Positions 30,933-41,613 are shown, counted from the first letter of the stretch. The stretch: DNA of 64,000 nt from Parvicella tangerina (GCF_907165195.1 NZ_OU015584.1:3916027-3980026); one strand, 5' to 3'. Numbers and translations: made by a program. The notes: generated by a model not told the origin, from the sequence alone.

Positions 30933-32342
30933 TTGATCAACAATAACCTCAAAATACTGCTCCTTCTCGTAGGTCTTGGCTTGATGATTTTGTTGCTACT
31001 CGACTCCATTGGCTTTGACGGACTATACGGGCAAGATGCGTATGAATACATTCGACAAGCCAGAGAGACTAAATCTGCTCTACTTAACTTTTCAAAGCCA
31101 CAAGACTTTTACTGGGCTCCTGGATACCCAATCGCTCTAGGCTTGCTTGACCTTGCGATCAATAACATGGTGGTTTCAGCTCAATTAATGAGTGTTATCG
31201 TATGGTCTCTAACCCTGTTTGCTTGCTGGAAAGTGCTTACTCTCTTTGAAAGCACCCAGTTTTCATTCGTGATTTGCATCATCGCCAGCGTAGGTTTTTC
31301 CGCTTATTTTTTCAGGATTTGCTTCACAAGCATGTCCGATGGTCTTACTACCCTATTCGTTACCTTGACTTTTTATAAGTTTTTTCAGTTCGAAACAAAA
31401 AGAGAAACAAAATCACTTTATTGGATCATTGTTTTTGCCGCTTTAAGCGTGTTCACGAGATACGCTGCCTTTCCATTAATATTGATTCCTGCGTGCTTTT
31501 CCTTTTGGATCCTCGTAAAACAAAAAGAGTGGAAATTCTTGTTTTTTGGAGGTATAACTACCGTCATTTTTTCAACTCTGTTTGTGTTGTTGAAGGATAC
31601 ATCTCCCAACCAAATTCTTGGCCATTCTATTGTTAAGGACTGGAGTATTGCCAATTACTGGAAGTCTTCCTTTAAGAACGAACAGGGAAACTTGAAATAT
31701 GCTTTGCCAAACATCATATATGCCTTATATCCTTTCGGGCATTTGGGTTTTTTATGGTTGACCATTCCGATATTGCTATTGAATCGGAAGATTTCGCAAA
31801 TCACCAAATATAAATGGGTGTGGATCTCATTAGGAGTTTACTTACTTTTTATAGCCGGAATTCCTTTTCAGAATAAGCGGTTTCTAGTGCTAACCGTTCC
31901 GCTCGTATTTATGGCTTTAATACCTTCAGTTCTAAACCTCATGGCTAGACAAAAAAAACGGATTGTCACCACTGGTTTTTTGGGTATCCTGGTTGCGAAC
32001 CTCATCTTGTCTGTTTACTCTTTTGAAAAAGTATTTTACATCCAGCAACAAGAACAGCGACTATATGCCAAAATTAGCACTTTCGAAATAGAGCGGTTAA
32101 ATACCTTTGAAGTAGATCTGGCTCTTAAACAAAGAGGTTTTAAAGGAGTTTTGATTAACTTGTGGAAAGTCGATTCGGTAGAACCACAACATGGTGATTA
32201 CTTTTTGATTAATTCATCTAAATGGGGTACGCAATGGAATCATCATCAGCTCATGAAGAATGTGAATAAAATACTATCGTTTGAGGGAATCGAGCTGGTT
32301 GAAGAATATGAAAACGGATGGCAACTTTGGCTTTATGAATAA
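30933..32342 (+). CDS. Polytopic membrane glycosyltransferase-like protein
   Basis: A 469-residue protein with about ten transmembrane helices. The first loop (GLYGQDAYEYIRQARE...YWAPGYPIALG) resembles GT39/ArnT-type lipid-linked sugar transferases, with acidic residues as in the catalytic loop. The start is a TTG at 30933; no better ATG lies upstream, and the array boundary is only 20 bp away, so the original 5' end could have been lost. The following gene overlaps its stop and encodes a GT4 glycosyltransferase, suggesting a surface-polysaccharide or glycan function. Confidence 0.7.
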   Translation: MINNNLKILLLLVGLGLMILLLLDSIGFDGLYGQDAYEYIRQARETKSALLNFSKPQDFYWAPGYPIALGLLDLAINNMVVSAQLMSVIVWSLTLFACWKVLTLFESTQFSFVICIIASVGFSAYFFRICFTSMSDGLTTLFVTLTFYKFFQFETKRETKSLYWIIVFAALSVFTRYAAFPLILIPACFSFWILVKQKEWKFLFFGGITTVIFSTLFVLLKDTSPNQILGHSIVKDWSIANYWKSSFKNEQGNLKYALPNIIYALYPFGHLGFLWLTIPILLLNRKISQITKYKWVWISLGVYLLFIAGIPFQNKRFLVLTVPLVFMALIPSVLNLMARQKKRIVTTGFLGILVANLILSVYSFEKVFYIQQQEQRLYAKISTFEIERLNTFEVDLALKQRGFKGVLINLWKVDSVEPQHGDYFLINSSKWGTQWNHHQLMKNVNKILSFEGIELVEEYENGWQLWLYE

Positions 32343-33405
32343 GGAACCGAGTAATCTACTCTTTGTAACTCCTGGCTTTCCAGAGAATGAAGCAGACAGT
32401 ACCTGTATACCTGCTCTTCAGGAGTTTGTTTTAGGTCTGAATAAATTATATCCAGAAATTGACATCACAATTCTTACCCTACATTATCCAGGCGAAAACA
32501 AACATTACAATTGGTATGGAAATAAAATCGTATCGATTGGTGCTAACAACTGCTCTTTTCCTAAAAGACTTTTCTACTGGAAGCAACTGAAATCAATGGT
32601 TAGTCAACTCCACTTGAAGCAAACCTTCGATCTTATTCATACTTTTTGGTTTGATGAAGTGACCTATCTCATGTCTCCATTAGCGCAAAAGCTTAATATA
32701 CCCATGTATTGCACATTTATGGGCCAAGACGCAATTGGTAAAAACAAATATGCTCAACGTATACACCCAAAAAACATCACGTTGGTCGCACTTTCCGCCC
32801 AACACAACAGCGCTATCAAAACTCACTTAAATATCTCTGTAGAAAACATCATTCCTTGGGGCATATCCAAAAGTTCAAAGAAATGTCCAGACAAAGACCT
32901 TGACCTTATTAATATTGGTTCTTTTAACACTATTAAAAACCAGATGGAAGCCCTGGATATAATTTCCAAATCTCTGGACGTCTACCCCGATTTATCCTGT
33001 GTTTTTGTAGGTGATGGACCTGAATTGGGTCGTGTAAAATCGCACGCACATGAACTTGGCATTGAAAAAAACGTAACTTTTACAGGTAAACTCAATCGTG
33101 ATGATATCTTCCTATTATTGGACAGAACCAAAATATTACTGCATTCCAGTAATTATGAGTCTTTTGGGATGATCTTTGCGGAAGCAGTTTATAGTGACAC
33201 CATGATTGTTTCCAGAGAAGTAGGCATTGCAGAAGAGAAGCCTTGGTGGAAAGTGTATGAAAGTACAGAAGCTGCTGCTGAGTTCATCATTGAACTACTG
33301 AAGAATCCAACCTCGCCAACAGACCAGGAAAAGAGCTCGGTTAGTATCGCTAATACTGTAGGTAAATATGTCCAACTTTGGAGCACAAAAAAAGGCCGCC
33401 CGTGA
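32335..33405 (+). CDS. GT4-type glycosyltransferase
   Basis: A 356-residue GT-B fold glycosyltransferase (family 4 type). C-terminal donor-binding half: LINIGSFNTIKNQMEALDI, FVGDGPELG, and the E-x7-E signature in YESFGMIFAEAV. The ATG at 32335 overlaps the stop of the preceding gene and gives a natural LLFVTPGFPENEAD start. Transfers a nucleotide-sugar-derived residue to an unknown acceptor. The 3' end overlaps a terminator for the opposite strand. Confidence 0.85.
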   Translation: MNKEPSNLLFVTPGFPENEADSTCIPALQEFVLGLNKLYPEIDITILTLHYPGENKHYNWYGNKIVSIGANNCSFPKRLFYWKQLKSMVSQLHLKQTFDLIHTFWFDEVTYLMSPLAQKLNIPMYCTFMGQDAIGKNKYAQRIHPKNITLVALSAQHNSAIKTHLNISVENIIPWGISKSSKKCPDKDLDLINIGSFNTIKNQMEALDIISKSLDVYPDLSCVFVGDGPELGRVKSHAHELGIEKNVTFTGKLNRDDIFLLLDRTKILLHSSNYESFGMIFAEAVYSDTMIVSREVGIAEEKPWWKVYESTEAAAEFIIELLKNPTSPTDQEKSSVSIANTVGKYVQLWSTKKGRP

Positions 33406-33420
33406 AACGTTGCGGCCTTC
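33391..33420 (-). terminator. Intrinsic terminator of the 53-aa gene
   Basis: On the minus strand an 8-bp stem (AAGGCCGC/GCGGCCTT) is followed by a run of seven T. It overlaps the last codons of the glycosyltransferase gene on the plus strand. Confidence 0.8.
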
Positions 33421-33470
33421 TAACCAATGAAACAACTCAATAAAACCTTATGGTTGTTATAAAGCCAAAA

Positions 33471-33632
33471 TTAATTCATGCCTAATGATCTCTTCTCAAA
33501 ATCATATTTCTTCTTCAATTGAACGATCAGCCTTGCTTGCTTTACTTTGCTCGCTTTGATCAGCTCTTCTCTCCTTTCACTTTCTAGGATATCCAATATC
33601 TCTAATTGAATTTCCTGAGGCATAGTTTTCAT
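33471..33632 (-). CDS. 53-aa basic helical protein
   Basis: A small gene framed by a textbook promoter (33668-33697) and an intrinsic terminator (33391-33420), which makes it real despite its size. The peptide starts MKTMPQEIQLEILDILESER and continues as a Lys/Arg-rich amphipathic helix. It is probably cytoplasmic and may bind nucleic acid or ribosomes. No family recognised. Confidence 0.7.
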   Translation of the reverse strand: MKTMPQEIQLEILDILESERREELIKASKVKQARLIVQLKKKYDFEKRSLGMN

Positions 33633-33667
33633 AACGATAACAGTGTTTAATTATTGTTATTTGACCA

Positions 33668-33697
33668 CAAAGGTAATGAAAGTCAATTTAAACCAAA
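33668..33697 (-). promoter_or_regulatory. Promoter of the 53-aa gene
   Basis: On the minus strand TTTG (33694-33697), an 18-bp gap and TACCTTTG (33668-33675): a full-consensus Bacteroidota promoter, leaving a leader of about 28 nt. Confidence 0.8.
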
Positions 33698-33944
33698 AAA
33701 CATACCGCCTATTATTTTGTGTAAAAAACAAAATTCGACACAATATACTAGTTTAAGCTGTGTGTTTAATCTAAAAAACCGAAAAACCCCTGTTTATGAA
33801 AATTATATTTTATATATACACCTCTCAGAAACATGTTTTTGTCGATAGTTTGTGTTTTTTAATCTACACTATTCGTAATTTTGTCGTTATAACATCTGGT
33901 TTTTTCATTCTCTTAAAATAATGGGTCACTCCCTAGTAAAAAAC

Positions 33945-33952
33945 TATCTTTG
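33945..33952 (+). promoter_or_regulatory. -7 box upstream of rseP
   Basis: TATCTTTG fits TAnnTTTG, 20 bp before the rseP ATG. No good -33 box. The rest of 33698-33944 is AT-rich with nothing recognisable. Confidence 0.55.
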
Positions 33953-33972
33953 CAGCACTTTAATAAAATGCA

Positions 33973-35295
33973 ATGGAAATCTTAATAAAAGGAGCTCAAT
34001 TACTACTGAGCCTTTCAATACTTATCATACTTCATGAATTGGGGCACTTTCTACCAGCTAAATGGTTTAAAATTCGTGTAGAGAAGTTTTACCTATTCTT
34101 TGATGCTGGATTCTCTCTGTTTAAGATAAAGAAAGGAGAAACAGAATACGGTATTGGCTGGCTTCCTCTTGGAGGTTACGTAAAGATTGCTGGGATGATC
34201 GATGAAAGTCTTGATAATGAACTAGATTCAGAACCACAGCCCTGGGAATTTCGATCAAAACCCGCCTGGCAAAGGCTGATCATAATGGTTGGTGGAGTTG
34301 TTGTAAACCTCATTGTAGGTTTTGTAATCTACATGATGTTGCTTTTTGTTTGGGGACTTGATTACGTGCAACCGGGAAATGTCTATCATGGTTTTGATGC
34401 ATCTCCTGTAATGGAAGAATTAGGTTTTCAAGACGGTGATCAAATTCTCAAAATAGACGGGGAAGTACCGTTTAGTGTCCTTGACGTTAATAAGAAACTC
34501 ATGATTTTTGGTCTTTCTAACATTGAGGTTGAACACCCTGATGGTAGCATTGAGACCATAAATGTTCCCGAAGGAACGGACATGAAACTATTTCTGGCTG
34601 GAGAAAAAGGGTTTACGGAACGATTTGTAGCCAACATTGATTCGGTTGTTGCAGACCGACCTGCTGAAGAGGCGGGCTTCATGAAAGGTGATATACCCAT
34701 TGCCGTAAATAATGAGGCCACACCTTATTGGACCGATTTTACTGAGACCATCCAGCAGCATAAAAAAGAAAAAGTTACCGTATCAGTTCTTCGAGACACT
34801 GACACCCTTGACCTAGTGGTTAAAACTGACGAAGATGGAAAAATTGGTGTCGCTCCAGGTGTTGAACCAGAAGATGTGTATAAGGTTGACCACAAAGACT
34901 ACGGATTCTTTGAAAGTATCGGAAAGGGATTTGGCTATGGTTATAACACCCTTTATGGTTATGTAGCTCAGTTCAAGTTTGTTTTTACTGCCAAGGGGTC
35001 TACTGGTATTGGGGGCTTCGGAGCAATAGGAGGAATGTTTCCTAATGAATGGAATTGGGAATTATTCTGGGAAAGAACAGCGATGATCAGTATTATTCTT
35101 GCCTTCATGAATATTCTTCCCATTCCTGCTTTAGACGGTGGCCATGTTTTATTTTTACTTTATGAAATTATCTCTGGAAAAGCACCTAGCGATAAGTTCC
35201 TGACTCGTGCACAAGTGGTTGGCATGATTATTCTTCTTGGGCTCTTACTTTACGCCAACGGGTTAGATATCTATAGGTGGATAACTGGCGGCTGA
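33973..35295 (+). CDS. rseP: RseP-family site-2 protease
   Basis: A 440-residue intramembrane zinc metalloprotease (M50). The zinc motif H21-E-L-G-H25 lies in the first transmembrane helix, and the third ligand motif (PALDGG) near residue 388. Two periplasmic PDZ-like regions lie between (GDQILKIDGEV, and the segment starting VVADRPAEEAGF). It cleaves membrane-bound anti-sigma factors and signal peptides. It ends one base before the convergent mnmA stop. Confidence 0.93.
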   Translation: MEILIKGAQLLLSLSILIILHELGHFLPAKWFKIRVEKFYLFFDAGFSLFKIKKGETEYGIGWLPLGGYVKIAGMIDESLDNELDSEPQPWEFRSKPAWQRLIIMVGGVVVNLIVGFVIYMMLLFVWGLDYVQPGNVYHGFDASPVMEELGFQDGDQILKIDGEVPFSVLDVNKKLMIFGLSNIEVEHPDGSIETINVPEGTDMKLFLAGEKGFTERFVANIDSVVADRPAEEAGFMKGDIPIAVNNEATPYWTDFTETIQQHKKEKVTVSVLRDTDTLDLVVKTDEDGKIGVAPGVEPEDVYKVDHKDYGFFESIGKGFGYGYNTLYGYVAQFKFVFTAKGSTGIGGFGAIGGMFPNEWNWELFWERTAMISIILAFMNILPIPALDGGHVLFLLYEIISGKAPSDKFLTRAQVVGMIILLGLLLYANGLDIYRWITGG

Positions 35296-36462
35296 TCAAG
35301 CTATGACTCCTGAACCTATTAGTTCACCGTTCTGATACCATGCGGCAAATTGACCTGGTGTAACTCCTCGTTGTTTCTCATCAAAAATAACATACAACCC
35401 TTCGGGCTCCTTGTATAGCGTAAATGGAGATAATGGTTGTCTGTATCTAATTCTTCCCATATAGCTGACCATTTCACCGTCTTTCATCGTCATATCTTCC
35501 CGAACCCAATGAATATCTTCATTCTTGATAAACAACCCCTTTCGATTGAGAGCTTGGTGTTCATCACCCTGTCCCACGTACACAATATTCTCTTTGGTAT
35601 CCGTTTTAACAACAAACAAAGGCAGTGGCTTTCCTCCAACGTTAAGTCCTTTGCGTTGACCAATCGTGAAATAATGTGCACCCTGATGAGTTCCAACAAC
35701 TTCTCCCATCTCTCTTTTGAGGACAAACTCTTTTGTGAGTTCATTCAAACTCTCACTTGAATAGGTAAACTCAGGGAGGTTATCTGGCACTTCAATAATA
35801 TCTCCTTGCTTAGGCTTTAATTGTTGTTGTAAGAATTCTGGCAGCTTTACTTTGCCAATAAAACAAAGGCCTTGCGAGTCTTTTTTTTCTGCTGTATTCA
35901 ATCCTATTTCCTTAGCAATTTTACGCACCTCCGACTTTTGTAAATGCCCAATTGGGAACAGTGCCTTGGATAACTGTTCTTGGTTTAACTGACATAAAAA
36001 ATAGCTTTGGTCTTTACCTCGGTCAGCTCCAGCAATTAACCGATGGACTTTCTTTCCATCCACGTCCATCGTCTCTTTTTGACAGTAATGACCAGTTGCC
36101 ACATAATCCGCGCCTAAAGAGAGTGCTTTATCTAAAAAGATATCAAACTTAACCTCTCTGTTACATAGCACATCTGGGTTTGGTGTTCTTCCAGCAGCAT
36201 ACTCATCAAACATATAATCAACAATGCGCTCCTTATATTCTTTACTAAAATCAATTACTTGAAAAGGAATACCTAGCATTTCTGCCACTTCTAACGCATC
36301 ATTGCTGTCGTCTATCCAAGGGCACTCATCACTGATGATCACGGAGTCATCTACCCAGTTTCTCATGAACAGGGCAATTACTTCGTAACCCTGCTCAATC
36401 AATAAGTGCGCAGCAACACTACTGTCCACACCTCCTGATAAACCAACAACCACTCGTTTCAT
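35296..36462 (-). CDS. mnmA: tRNA-specific 2-thiouridylase MnmA
   Basis: A 388-residue enzyme that thiolates U34 of glutamate, glutamine and lysine tRNAs. PP-loop GLSGGVDSS (7-15), catalytic Cys100 ([11 protein letters not shown]) and its partner Cys200 (SQGLCFIGK) are present, as are the [10 protein letters not shown] and RYRQP C-terminal motifs. Usual length for the family. A -7 box ends 4 nt before the ATG. Confidence 0.96.
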   Translation of the reverse strand: MKRVVVGLSGGVDSSVAAHLLIEQGYEVIALFMRNWVDDSVIISDECPWIDDSNDALEVAEMLGIPFQVIDFSKEYKERIVDYMFDEYAAGRTPNPDVLCNREVKFDIFLDKALSLGADYVATGHYCQKETMDVDGKKVHRLIAGADRGKDQSYFLCQLNQEQLSKALFPIGHLQKSEVRKIAKEIGLNTAEKKDSQGLCFIGKVKLPEFLQQQLKPKQGDIIEVPDNLPEFTYSSESLNELTKEFVLKREMGEVVGTHQGAHYFTIGQRKGLNVGGKPLPLFVVKTDTKENIVYVGQGDEHQALNRKGLFIKNEDIHWVREDMTMKDGEMVSYMGRIRYRQPLSPFTLYKEPEGLYVIFDEKQRGVTPGQFAAWYQNGELIGSGVIA

Positions 36463-36466
36463 GTTA

Positions 36467-36474
36467 CAAAGGTA
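36467..36474 (-). promoter_or_regulatory. -7 box of mnmA
   Basis: TACCTTTG on the minus strand ends four bases before the mnmA ATG, so the message would be leaderless or nearly so. Confidence 0.55.
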
Positions 36475-36485
36475 TTTGATTTCAC

Positions 36486-38177
36486 TTAATCTTCAGCCAA
36501 CACGAAGTATCTCGGGTCATCAATGTCGGTTTCGATAACTCTTTCGAATTTTGGCGAAGATTTTTGAAGAATCTTTTTACAGTCCTCACTCAAGTGTTTC
36601 AGCTTTACTTCCTTGCCAGCTGCTTCATATTTCTCAACCAGATTAAACAATGCCTCAATTCCTGAGTGGTCTGATACACGCGACTCTAAAAAGTCAATCA
36701 CAACTTTATTCGGGTCATTAGCAACATCAAACTTTTCATTAAAGGCTTGAATCGAACCGAAGAATAACGGACCGTATATTTCATAGAGTTTACTCCCGTC
36801 TTCTTGCACAGATTTTCTTGCACGAATTCGCTTTGCATTCTCCCATGAGAACACCAGTGCAGAAACAATAACACCAGCGATTACCGCAATGGCTAAATCG
36901 AAGATAACCGTCAACGCAGAAACCAGCACAATAACAACCGCATCCGATATCGGAATTTTAGGTAAAATCCTAAAACTACTCCAAGCAAATGTTCCGATAA
37001 CCACCATGAACATCACTCCAACCAAAGCAGCAATTGGAACCATTCCAATATATTCCGAAAGAAACAAGATAAAGATCAATAAACCAATTGCCGCAGTGAT
37101 TCCCGAAAGCCTACCTTTTCCGCCTGAATTTACGTTAATCATACTCTGTCCGATCATTGCACAACCTCCCATTCCCCCAAAGAAGCCGTTGACTATGTTG
37201 GCACCACCCTGCGCAATACACTCTCTATTTCCACTTCCTTTTGTTTCAGTCAGCTCATCCACTAATTGAAGCGTCATTAATGACTCGATTAACCCGATCG
37301 CGGCAAGGATAAGCGCATAAGGAAACATGAACCAAAGCGCATCCCAGGTAAATGGAATAGTAGGCACAGAGAACTTTGGTAGTTCTCCCTGTATACCTTT
37401 ACTCTCATGTGTCTCTGCAACATATTCATACAGAACTTGGTCAGACACATCAGTAGTATCTCCATGTATTTTGGTCTTTATCTCATTAAAGTCTTCTGAA
37501 GTCTTAATCGCGTTGACCTTCTTTGTTATCTCTTTAGTCTCAATGAAAGAGTTGACCGTCTGAGTCTGAATCTTTCCGAAAATGACGATGGCCGAAACGA
37601 CCAGAATAGCAACTAATCCAGCAGGCACTTTTTTGGTGAGTTTAGGTAAACCAAACATAATTCCCATGGTCAATGCAACGAGTCCAATCATCACATATAG
37701 GTCCGTTCCTGAAAGGAAACTATCGCCCTCTTTAAACATCCCTATCTGAGACATTCCGATTACTATGGCTAGTCCATTAACAAACCCCATCATTACTGGG
37801 TGAGGTATCAGTCTGACAAACTTCCCTAGTTTAAATACGCCTGCCAAAATTTGGATAAGTCCCATTAGGATTAGCGTAGCAAATAGAAACTGTAGCCCAG
37901 CATTTTCAACTTCTGGAAACTTTTCTCCAGCCTCTTTAATCATTCCAACCATAACAACTGCAAGTGCTCCAGTAGCACCAGATATCATCCCTGGTCGACC
38001 ACCAAAAATTGCCGTAATGATACCGACCATAAAAGCTCCATAAAGACCAATTATGGGGTCAATATTTGCCACAAAAGCAAAAGCCACCGCCTCAGGAACC
38101 AGCGCTAACGCAACGGTGATTCCGGAAAGAATGTCATCTTTTGCATTCTTGGTTCCTTTCTTAATTAACTCTACCAT
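36486..38177 (-). CDS. SulP-family anion transporter with STAS domain
   Basis: A 563-residue SLC26/SulP permease. About 12-14 transmembrane segments are present, with the conserved [12 protein letters not shown] and [12 protein letters not shown] blocks and an early [11 protein letters not shown] signature. The C-terminal STAS domain covers about the last 120 residues. Substrate is probably sulfate or bicarbonate. A TTG at 38198 would lie inside the TACCTTTG promoter box, so the ATG at 38177 is taken. Confidence 0.88.
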   Translation of the reverse strand: MVELIKKGTKNAKDDILSGITVALALVPEAVAFAFVANIDPIIGLYGAFMVGIITAIFGGRPGMISGATGALAVVMVGMIKEAGEKFPEVENAGLQFLFATLILMGLIQILAGVFKLGKFVRLIPHPVMMGFVNGLAIVIGMSQIGMFKEGDSFLSGTDLYVMIGLVALTMGIMFGLPKLTKKVPAGLVAILVVSAIVIFGKIQTQTVNSFIETKEITKKVNAIKTSEDFNEIKTKIHGDTTDVSDQVLYEYVAETHESKGIQGELPKFSVPTIPFTWDALWFMFPYALILAAIGLIESLMTLQLVDELTETKGSGNRECIAQGGANIVNGFFGGMGGCAMIGQSMINVNSGGKGRLSGITAAIGLLIFILFLSEYIGMVPIAALVGVMFMVVIGTFAWSSFRILPKIPISDAVVIVLVSALTVIFDLAIAVIAGVIVSALVFSWENAKRIRARKSVQEDGSKLYEIYGPLFFGSIQAFNEKFDVANDPNKVVIDFLESRVSDHSGIEALFNLVEKYEAAGKEVKLKHLSEDCKKILQKSSPKFERVIETDIDDPRYFVLAED

Positions 38178-38195
38178 CTCTTTCTTTAAAGCCGG

Positions 38196-38203
38196 CAAAG
38201 GTA
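38196..38203 (-). promoter_or_regulatory. -7 box of the SulP gene
   Basis: TACCTTTG on the minus strand, 18 bp before the ATG at 38177. It decides between the two candidate starts. Confidence 0.6.
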
Positions 38204-38298
38204 GATATTCTCCATCGGATACCTAATATTTTCACCATCATGTTGGTGTGGATTAGTTTGATTATCAAGTATTTTCGTTAAATTCGAAAAAAGACTCG

Positions 38299-38970
38299 AT
38301 GAAATCGATACTGTTAGTATTACTTATTTTGGCTTTTAGTTTTGCTGGAAATGCCCAATTATCTACCGTAACTGGAGGAAATTTTGGGTTCTCAGCATCT
38401 GGAGGGTTAATTATGAACAAACCTTTTGGCAGTGGACTAGGAGCAAACTTTGGCGTCACCACGAGTTTGTACGAACTCTTCTTTCCTGAAATAAGTTTGG
38501 GTTATAGCTCATCTACTTATGGCGTTGATACGCTGGGTGAAAATCAGCAAAATAAATCCACTTTTCTTGGGCTAGGTCTAAACAATAAAGTTCCTCTTTT
38601 CTCTTTAGCTATGGGAAAAAGCAAACATCAGGAGTGTTGGTACCTTAATCTTAAGCTTCTACTAGATTACCACTATCGATTTAATCTTGGTAGTCAGTCA
38701 AACTTTCCTTTTAAAGCAGCTAATGAGTCTGGCTTAAACCTAGGAATTGGTATCCGGCCTTCATTTAGTGGAGCGGATAAATCAAGAGTTGCGTGGGCTT
38801 TCTTTTATGATGTTTTCTATCATCTGGATCTCAACAAAACCGATCAACCATCAATGGGAACTTCGATCCAACAAAACGGACTTTTCTTCCGGTTAACTGT
38901 TTTGCATTACAAAACGTCTAATATGTTGGGTGGTGGGTCTAAGAAGAAAGCGTATAAGAGGAATTATTAA
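38299..38970 (+). CDS. Outer-membrane beta-barrel-like protein
   Basis: A 223-residue exported protein (signal peptide ending near GNAQ). The mature part has alternating aromatic/hydrophobic strands and Gly/Ser turns typical of small outer-membrane barrels or porin-like proteins. Family not recognised. Its last codons overlap by 4 bp the stop of the convergent phosphatase gene. Confidence 0.6.
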   Translation: MKSILLVLLILAFSFAGNAQLSTVTGGNFGFSASGGLIMNKPFGSGLGANFGVTTSLYELFFPEISLGYSSSTYGVDTLGENQQNKSTFLGLGLNNKVPLFSLAMGKSKHQECWYLNLKLLLDYHYRFNLGSQSNFPFKAANESGLNLGIGIRPSFSGADKSRVAWAFFYDVFYHLDLNKTDQPSMGTSIQQNGLFFRLTVLHYKTSNMLGGGSKKKAYKRNY

Positions 38971-41363
38971 GCCTTAACTCCTATCACACATACGTCATCC
39001 ACCTGTTCATTATCTCCTCTCCATTCTTTGAAGAAAGTAGAAAGCTTTTCTTTCTGGCTTTCCATCTCGAGTGTTCGAATATCTATTAAAAGTCTTTTGA
39101 AAGGTTTATACATGAGCTTTTTATTACGCTCTCCTCCAAATTGATCTGCAAACCCATCTGTAAATATAAAAAGAACATCTTCTGAAAAGAGATCTACCTC
39201 TGTTTGATTAAAGTCAGTCATCCCTTCGTATAGTCCGACAGGCTGTTTGTTTCCTTTAAACTCAATGATCGCCACATCATCTTGAACAACTGTGCTTCTA
39301 TGCTCTTTTTGCTCCGTTGTCAAGTGCTCTGTCTTTCGCATTACCCAGAGCGGGTTGTTTGCACCGCAGTATTTTAGTTTGTTTCCTGCTAGTGAGCACA
39401 GAGCTATATCCATTCCATCCTTAATGCCTTGTCCGCTTCGTGCGAAGGTTTCAATAACAATTTCTCTTGTTTTGTTTAAGATTTTATTAGGCTCCTTTAA
39501 TCCGAACTCGATAACACTCCTATTAAGCGCATTGGAACACACCACGCTTACCATTGCTCCGGGAACTCCATGGCCTGTACAATCAGCAGCAGCAAATAGA
39601 ATTGCATCTCCATATTCCTGCATCCAATAAAAGTCTCCCGAAACAACATCTTTAGGCTGAAAGTAGACAAAACTGTTCCTGAGCTTTTCTTTTAAATCAT
39701 CTAGTGAAGGTAAAATCGCCAACTGCAGGCGTTCTGCATACTTTATACTATCACTGATCTCCTTGTGCGTTTCTTCAAGTTCCTTGTGCTGCTCTTCAAT
39801 ATGACCTTTCTGCCGCTCAACCTCAGACTTCTGCTGGTCAATAACCAGCTTCTGCTTTCGGGTAACCTGAAACCTGTTGTACATGAAAACTCCAAAAACA
39901 GATACCAGTGCGAGCCCAATAAACAAATACCATTTTTGTCTATTCTGATTCTGTACTATTGCCTTTTGTTTTTCTGTCTCTGCCTTTTCGGCTTTTAATG
40001 ACGCTTCTTGGACCGCCTTTTCTTTTTTAAGAACTGCTACCTTTTTCTCTTTATCCTTCAATTCATAAATAGCATCCATTTCTGCTTGATGCGTAATGAG
40101 ATCAGAAGTAAATGAAGAGTCTTTAGAAGAGCTGTATTCTTTTAAGAGCTCATAGGCTTTATTTGAGTTACCCTGAGCGCTACTGACCTCGCTATACAGC
40201 TTTTTGTTTTGAAGATACAACCCAAAGTCATCCCAAGGTTCAACACCGTTATCCACAATTTCGCAATATCCAGCAGCCTGATCGTAGAGTCCCAGACCTT
40301 GATACCCTAGAGCTATATTATTACAGATCACATAATATCCAAGAGTATCGCCATACTCGAGTTTTTTGTTTAATAAGCTTTTACACAGGTCTATTCCTTT
40401 TTGATATTCTCCTTTCTGAATCAGCACACCTCCTATTGAGTTCTCAACCATTAGTGCCTCATTCCATTGTTGAGAGGAGTTGTAAAGATCTTTCGACTTT
40501 GTAAATACCTCTAACGCCTCTTCATCTTTTTCCAAATAATCCAGTATTACTCCTTTTTTATACAAAACAATGGCCTGCTTACTGGGGGGTGCATCTTGCG
40601 TCAAATCAAGCGCTTTATTAATGTACTGCAGCGCAAGGTTATAGTCTTCTAGTTCAATATAAACACCTGCAATATTAGCTAATGCATTTAACTGTAGATC
40701 TTCATTTTGCATTTCCTCTCCGTAATGTAAGGTTTCAAAAAAACGATCGTTAGCTAGGTTGTAAAACCCATTTTTAAAAGAAATATTGGCTAGATTAAAA
40801 TATACTGAGCTTAAAAAATATGACCTGTTGTACATGTCCTCCGTTTCGGATTCAAACCAGAATGCAGCCTGCTTTAAGTAGTGTTCTGCACTATCTAAGT
40901 CATTTAAGTAATAGTACAAGAGCCCAATATTGTTAAACGCATCTCCATAGTTAAGTGTATCATCTAGAGCTTTAAAAACCTCGCCCGCTTTAGAGTAGTA
41001 AAAATATGCCTGTTCTACATCGCCTTTGTAGTCTGCATTCATACCATGCATTGCTAATAAACGACCATAAATACTATCTTCTCCAACGGATTTGGCGTAT
41101 TCTTTTCCTAGTTCGGCAATAGAATCACCTTCGGAGTATTTACCAGCATATATTCTTGAAATAAGCTGGACATTATAAGCAGCTGCTTTACAGGTAGCTG
41201 AGTTGTCCTCATCAATTATATCCTGAGCGAGCTGCAAAACAGAGTCGGGTGCTGAAGCTAAATATTTTTTTATTTCAGTTAGTCTTCCATTACAGGGTTC
41301 TTGGGCAAGCATTGTTAAACCAACCAGTTGAATAACAATTAAAGACAGGGATAAATATTTCAT
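38967..41363 (-). CDS. TPR-SpoIIE serine phosphatase sensor
   Basis: A 798-residue signalling protein. A signal peptide is followed by about seven TPR repeats (residues 60-400), a transmembrane helix near residue 476, a coiled coil and a PP2C/SpoIIE phosphatase domain (about 545-798) with DFYWMQEYGDAILFAAADCTGHGVPGA split by metal-binding aspartates and a closing DDVCVIGVKA. It probably dephosphorylates an anti-sigma antagonist in response to an extracytoplasmic signal. This architecture is common in Bacteroidota. Confidence 0.88.
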   Translation of the reverse strand: MKYLSLSLIVIQLVGLTMLAQEPCNGRLTEIKKYLASAPDSVLQLAQDIIDEDNSATCKAAAYNVQLISRIYAGKYSEGDSIAELGKEYAKSVGEDSIYGRLLAMHGMNADYKGDVEQAYFYYSKAGEVFKALDDTLNYGDAFNNIGLLYYYLNDLDSAEHYLKQAAFWFESETEDMYNRSYFLSSVYFNLANISFKNGFYNLANDRFFETLHYGEEMQNEDLQLNALANIAGVYIELEDYNLALQYINKALDLTQDAPPSKQAIVLYKKGVILDYLEKDEEALEVFTKSKDLYNSSQQWNEALMVENSIGGVLIQKGEYQKGIDLCKSLLNKKLEYGDTLGYYVICNNIALGYQGLGLYDQAAGYCEIVDNGVEPWDDFGLYLQNKKLYSEVSSAQGNSNKAYELLKEYSSSKDSSFTSDLITHQAEMDAIYELKDKEKKVAVLKKEKAVQEASLKAEKAETEKQKAIVQNQNRQKWYLFIGLALVSVFGVFMYNRFQVTRKQKLVIDQQKSEVERQKGHIEEQHKELEETHKEISDSIKYAERLQLAILPSLDDLKEKLRNSFVYFQPKDVVSGDFYWMQEYGDAILFAAADCTGHGVPGAMVSVVCSNALNRSVIEFGLKEPNKILNKTREIVIETFARSGQGIKDGMDIALCSLAGNKLKYCGANNPLWVMRKTEHLTTEQKEHRSTVVQDDVAIIEFKGNKQPVGLYEGMTDFNQTEVDLFSEDVLFIFTDGFADQFGGERNKKLMYKPFKRLLIDIRTLEMESQKEKLSTFFKEWRGDNEQVDDVCVIGVKA

Positions 41364-41387
41364 GGGGTGTTGTTGGGAGTTTAGTTT

Positions 41388-41558
41388 CTAAATTTTGTAT
41401 CCAATTACACACACATCATCAATCTGTTCTTCATGCTTTTTCCACTCTTCAAAGTGCGTAATTAGCTTTTCTTTTTGTTCCTTAAGTGGTAAGTGTTGCA
41501 TCGATAATATAAACTTTCTCGTTTTTGAAGACAGAAGTTTGTATGTGTATGTCATCAT
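41388..41558 (-). pseudogene. Remnant of a second SpoIIE phosphatase (C-terminal end)
   Basis: A 56-codon frame whose product ends KEQKEKLITHFEEWKKHEEQ... and IDDVCVIGYKI, clearly homologous to the last 50 residues of the adjacent phosphatase. Nothing upstream in this frame restores a full gene; it lies between that gene and hutH. Interpreted as the stub of a decayed tandem paralogue. Confidence 0.75.
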
Positions 41559-41613
41559 ATATTGAATTCATGATTTCTTGATTCTTTTCTAAGAAACCAC
41601 AATTTCTTTTTGT

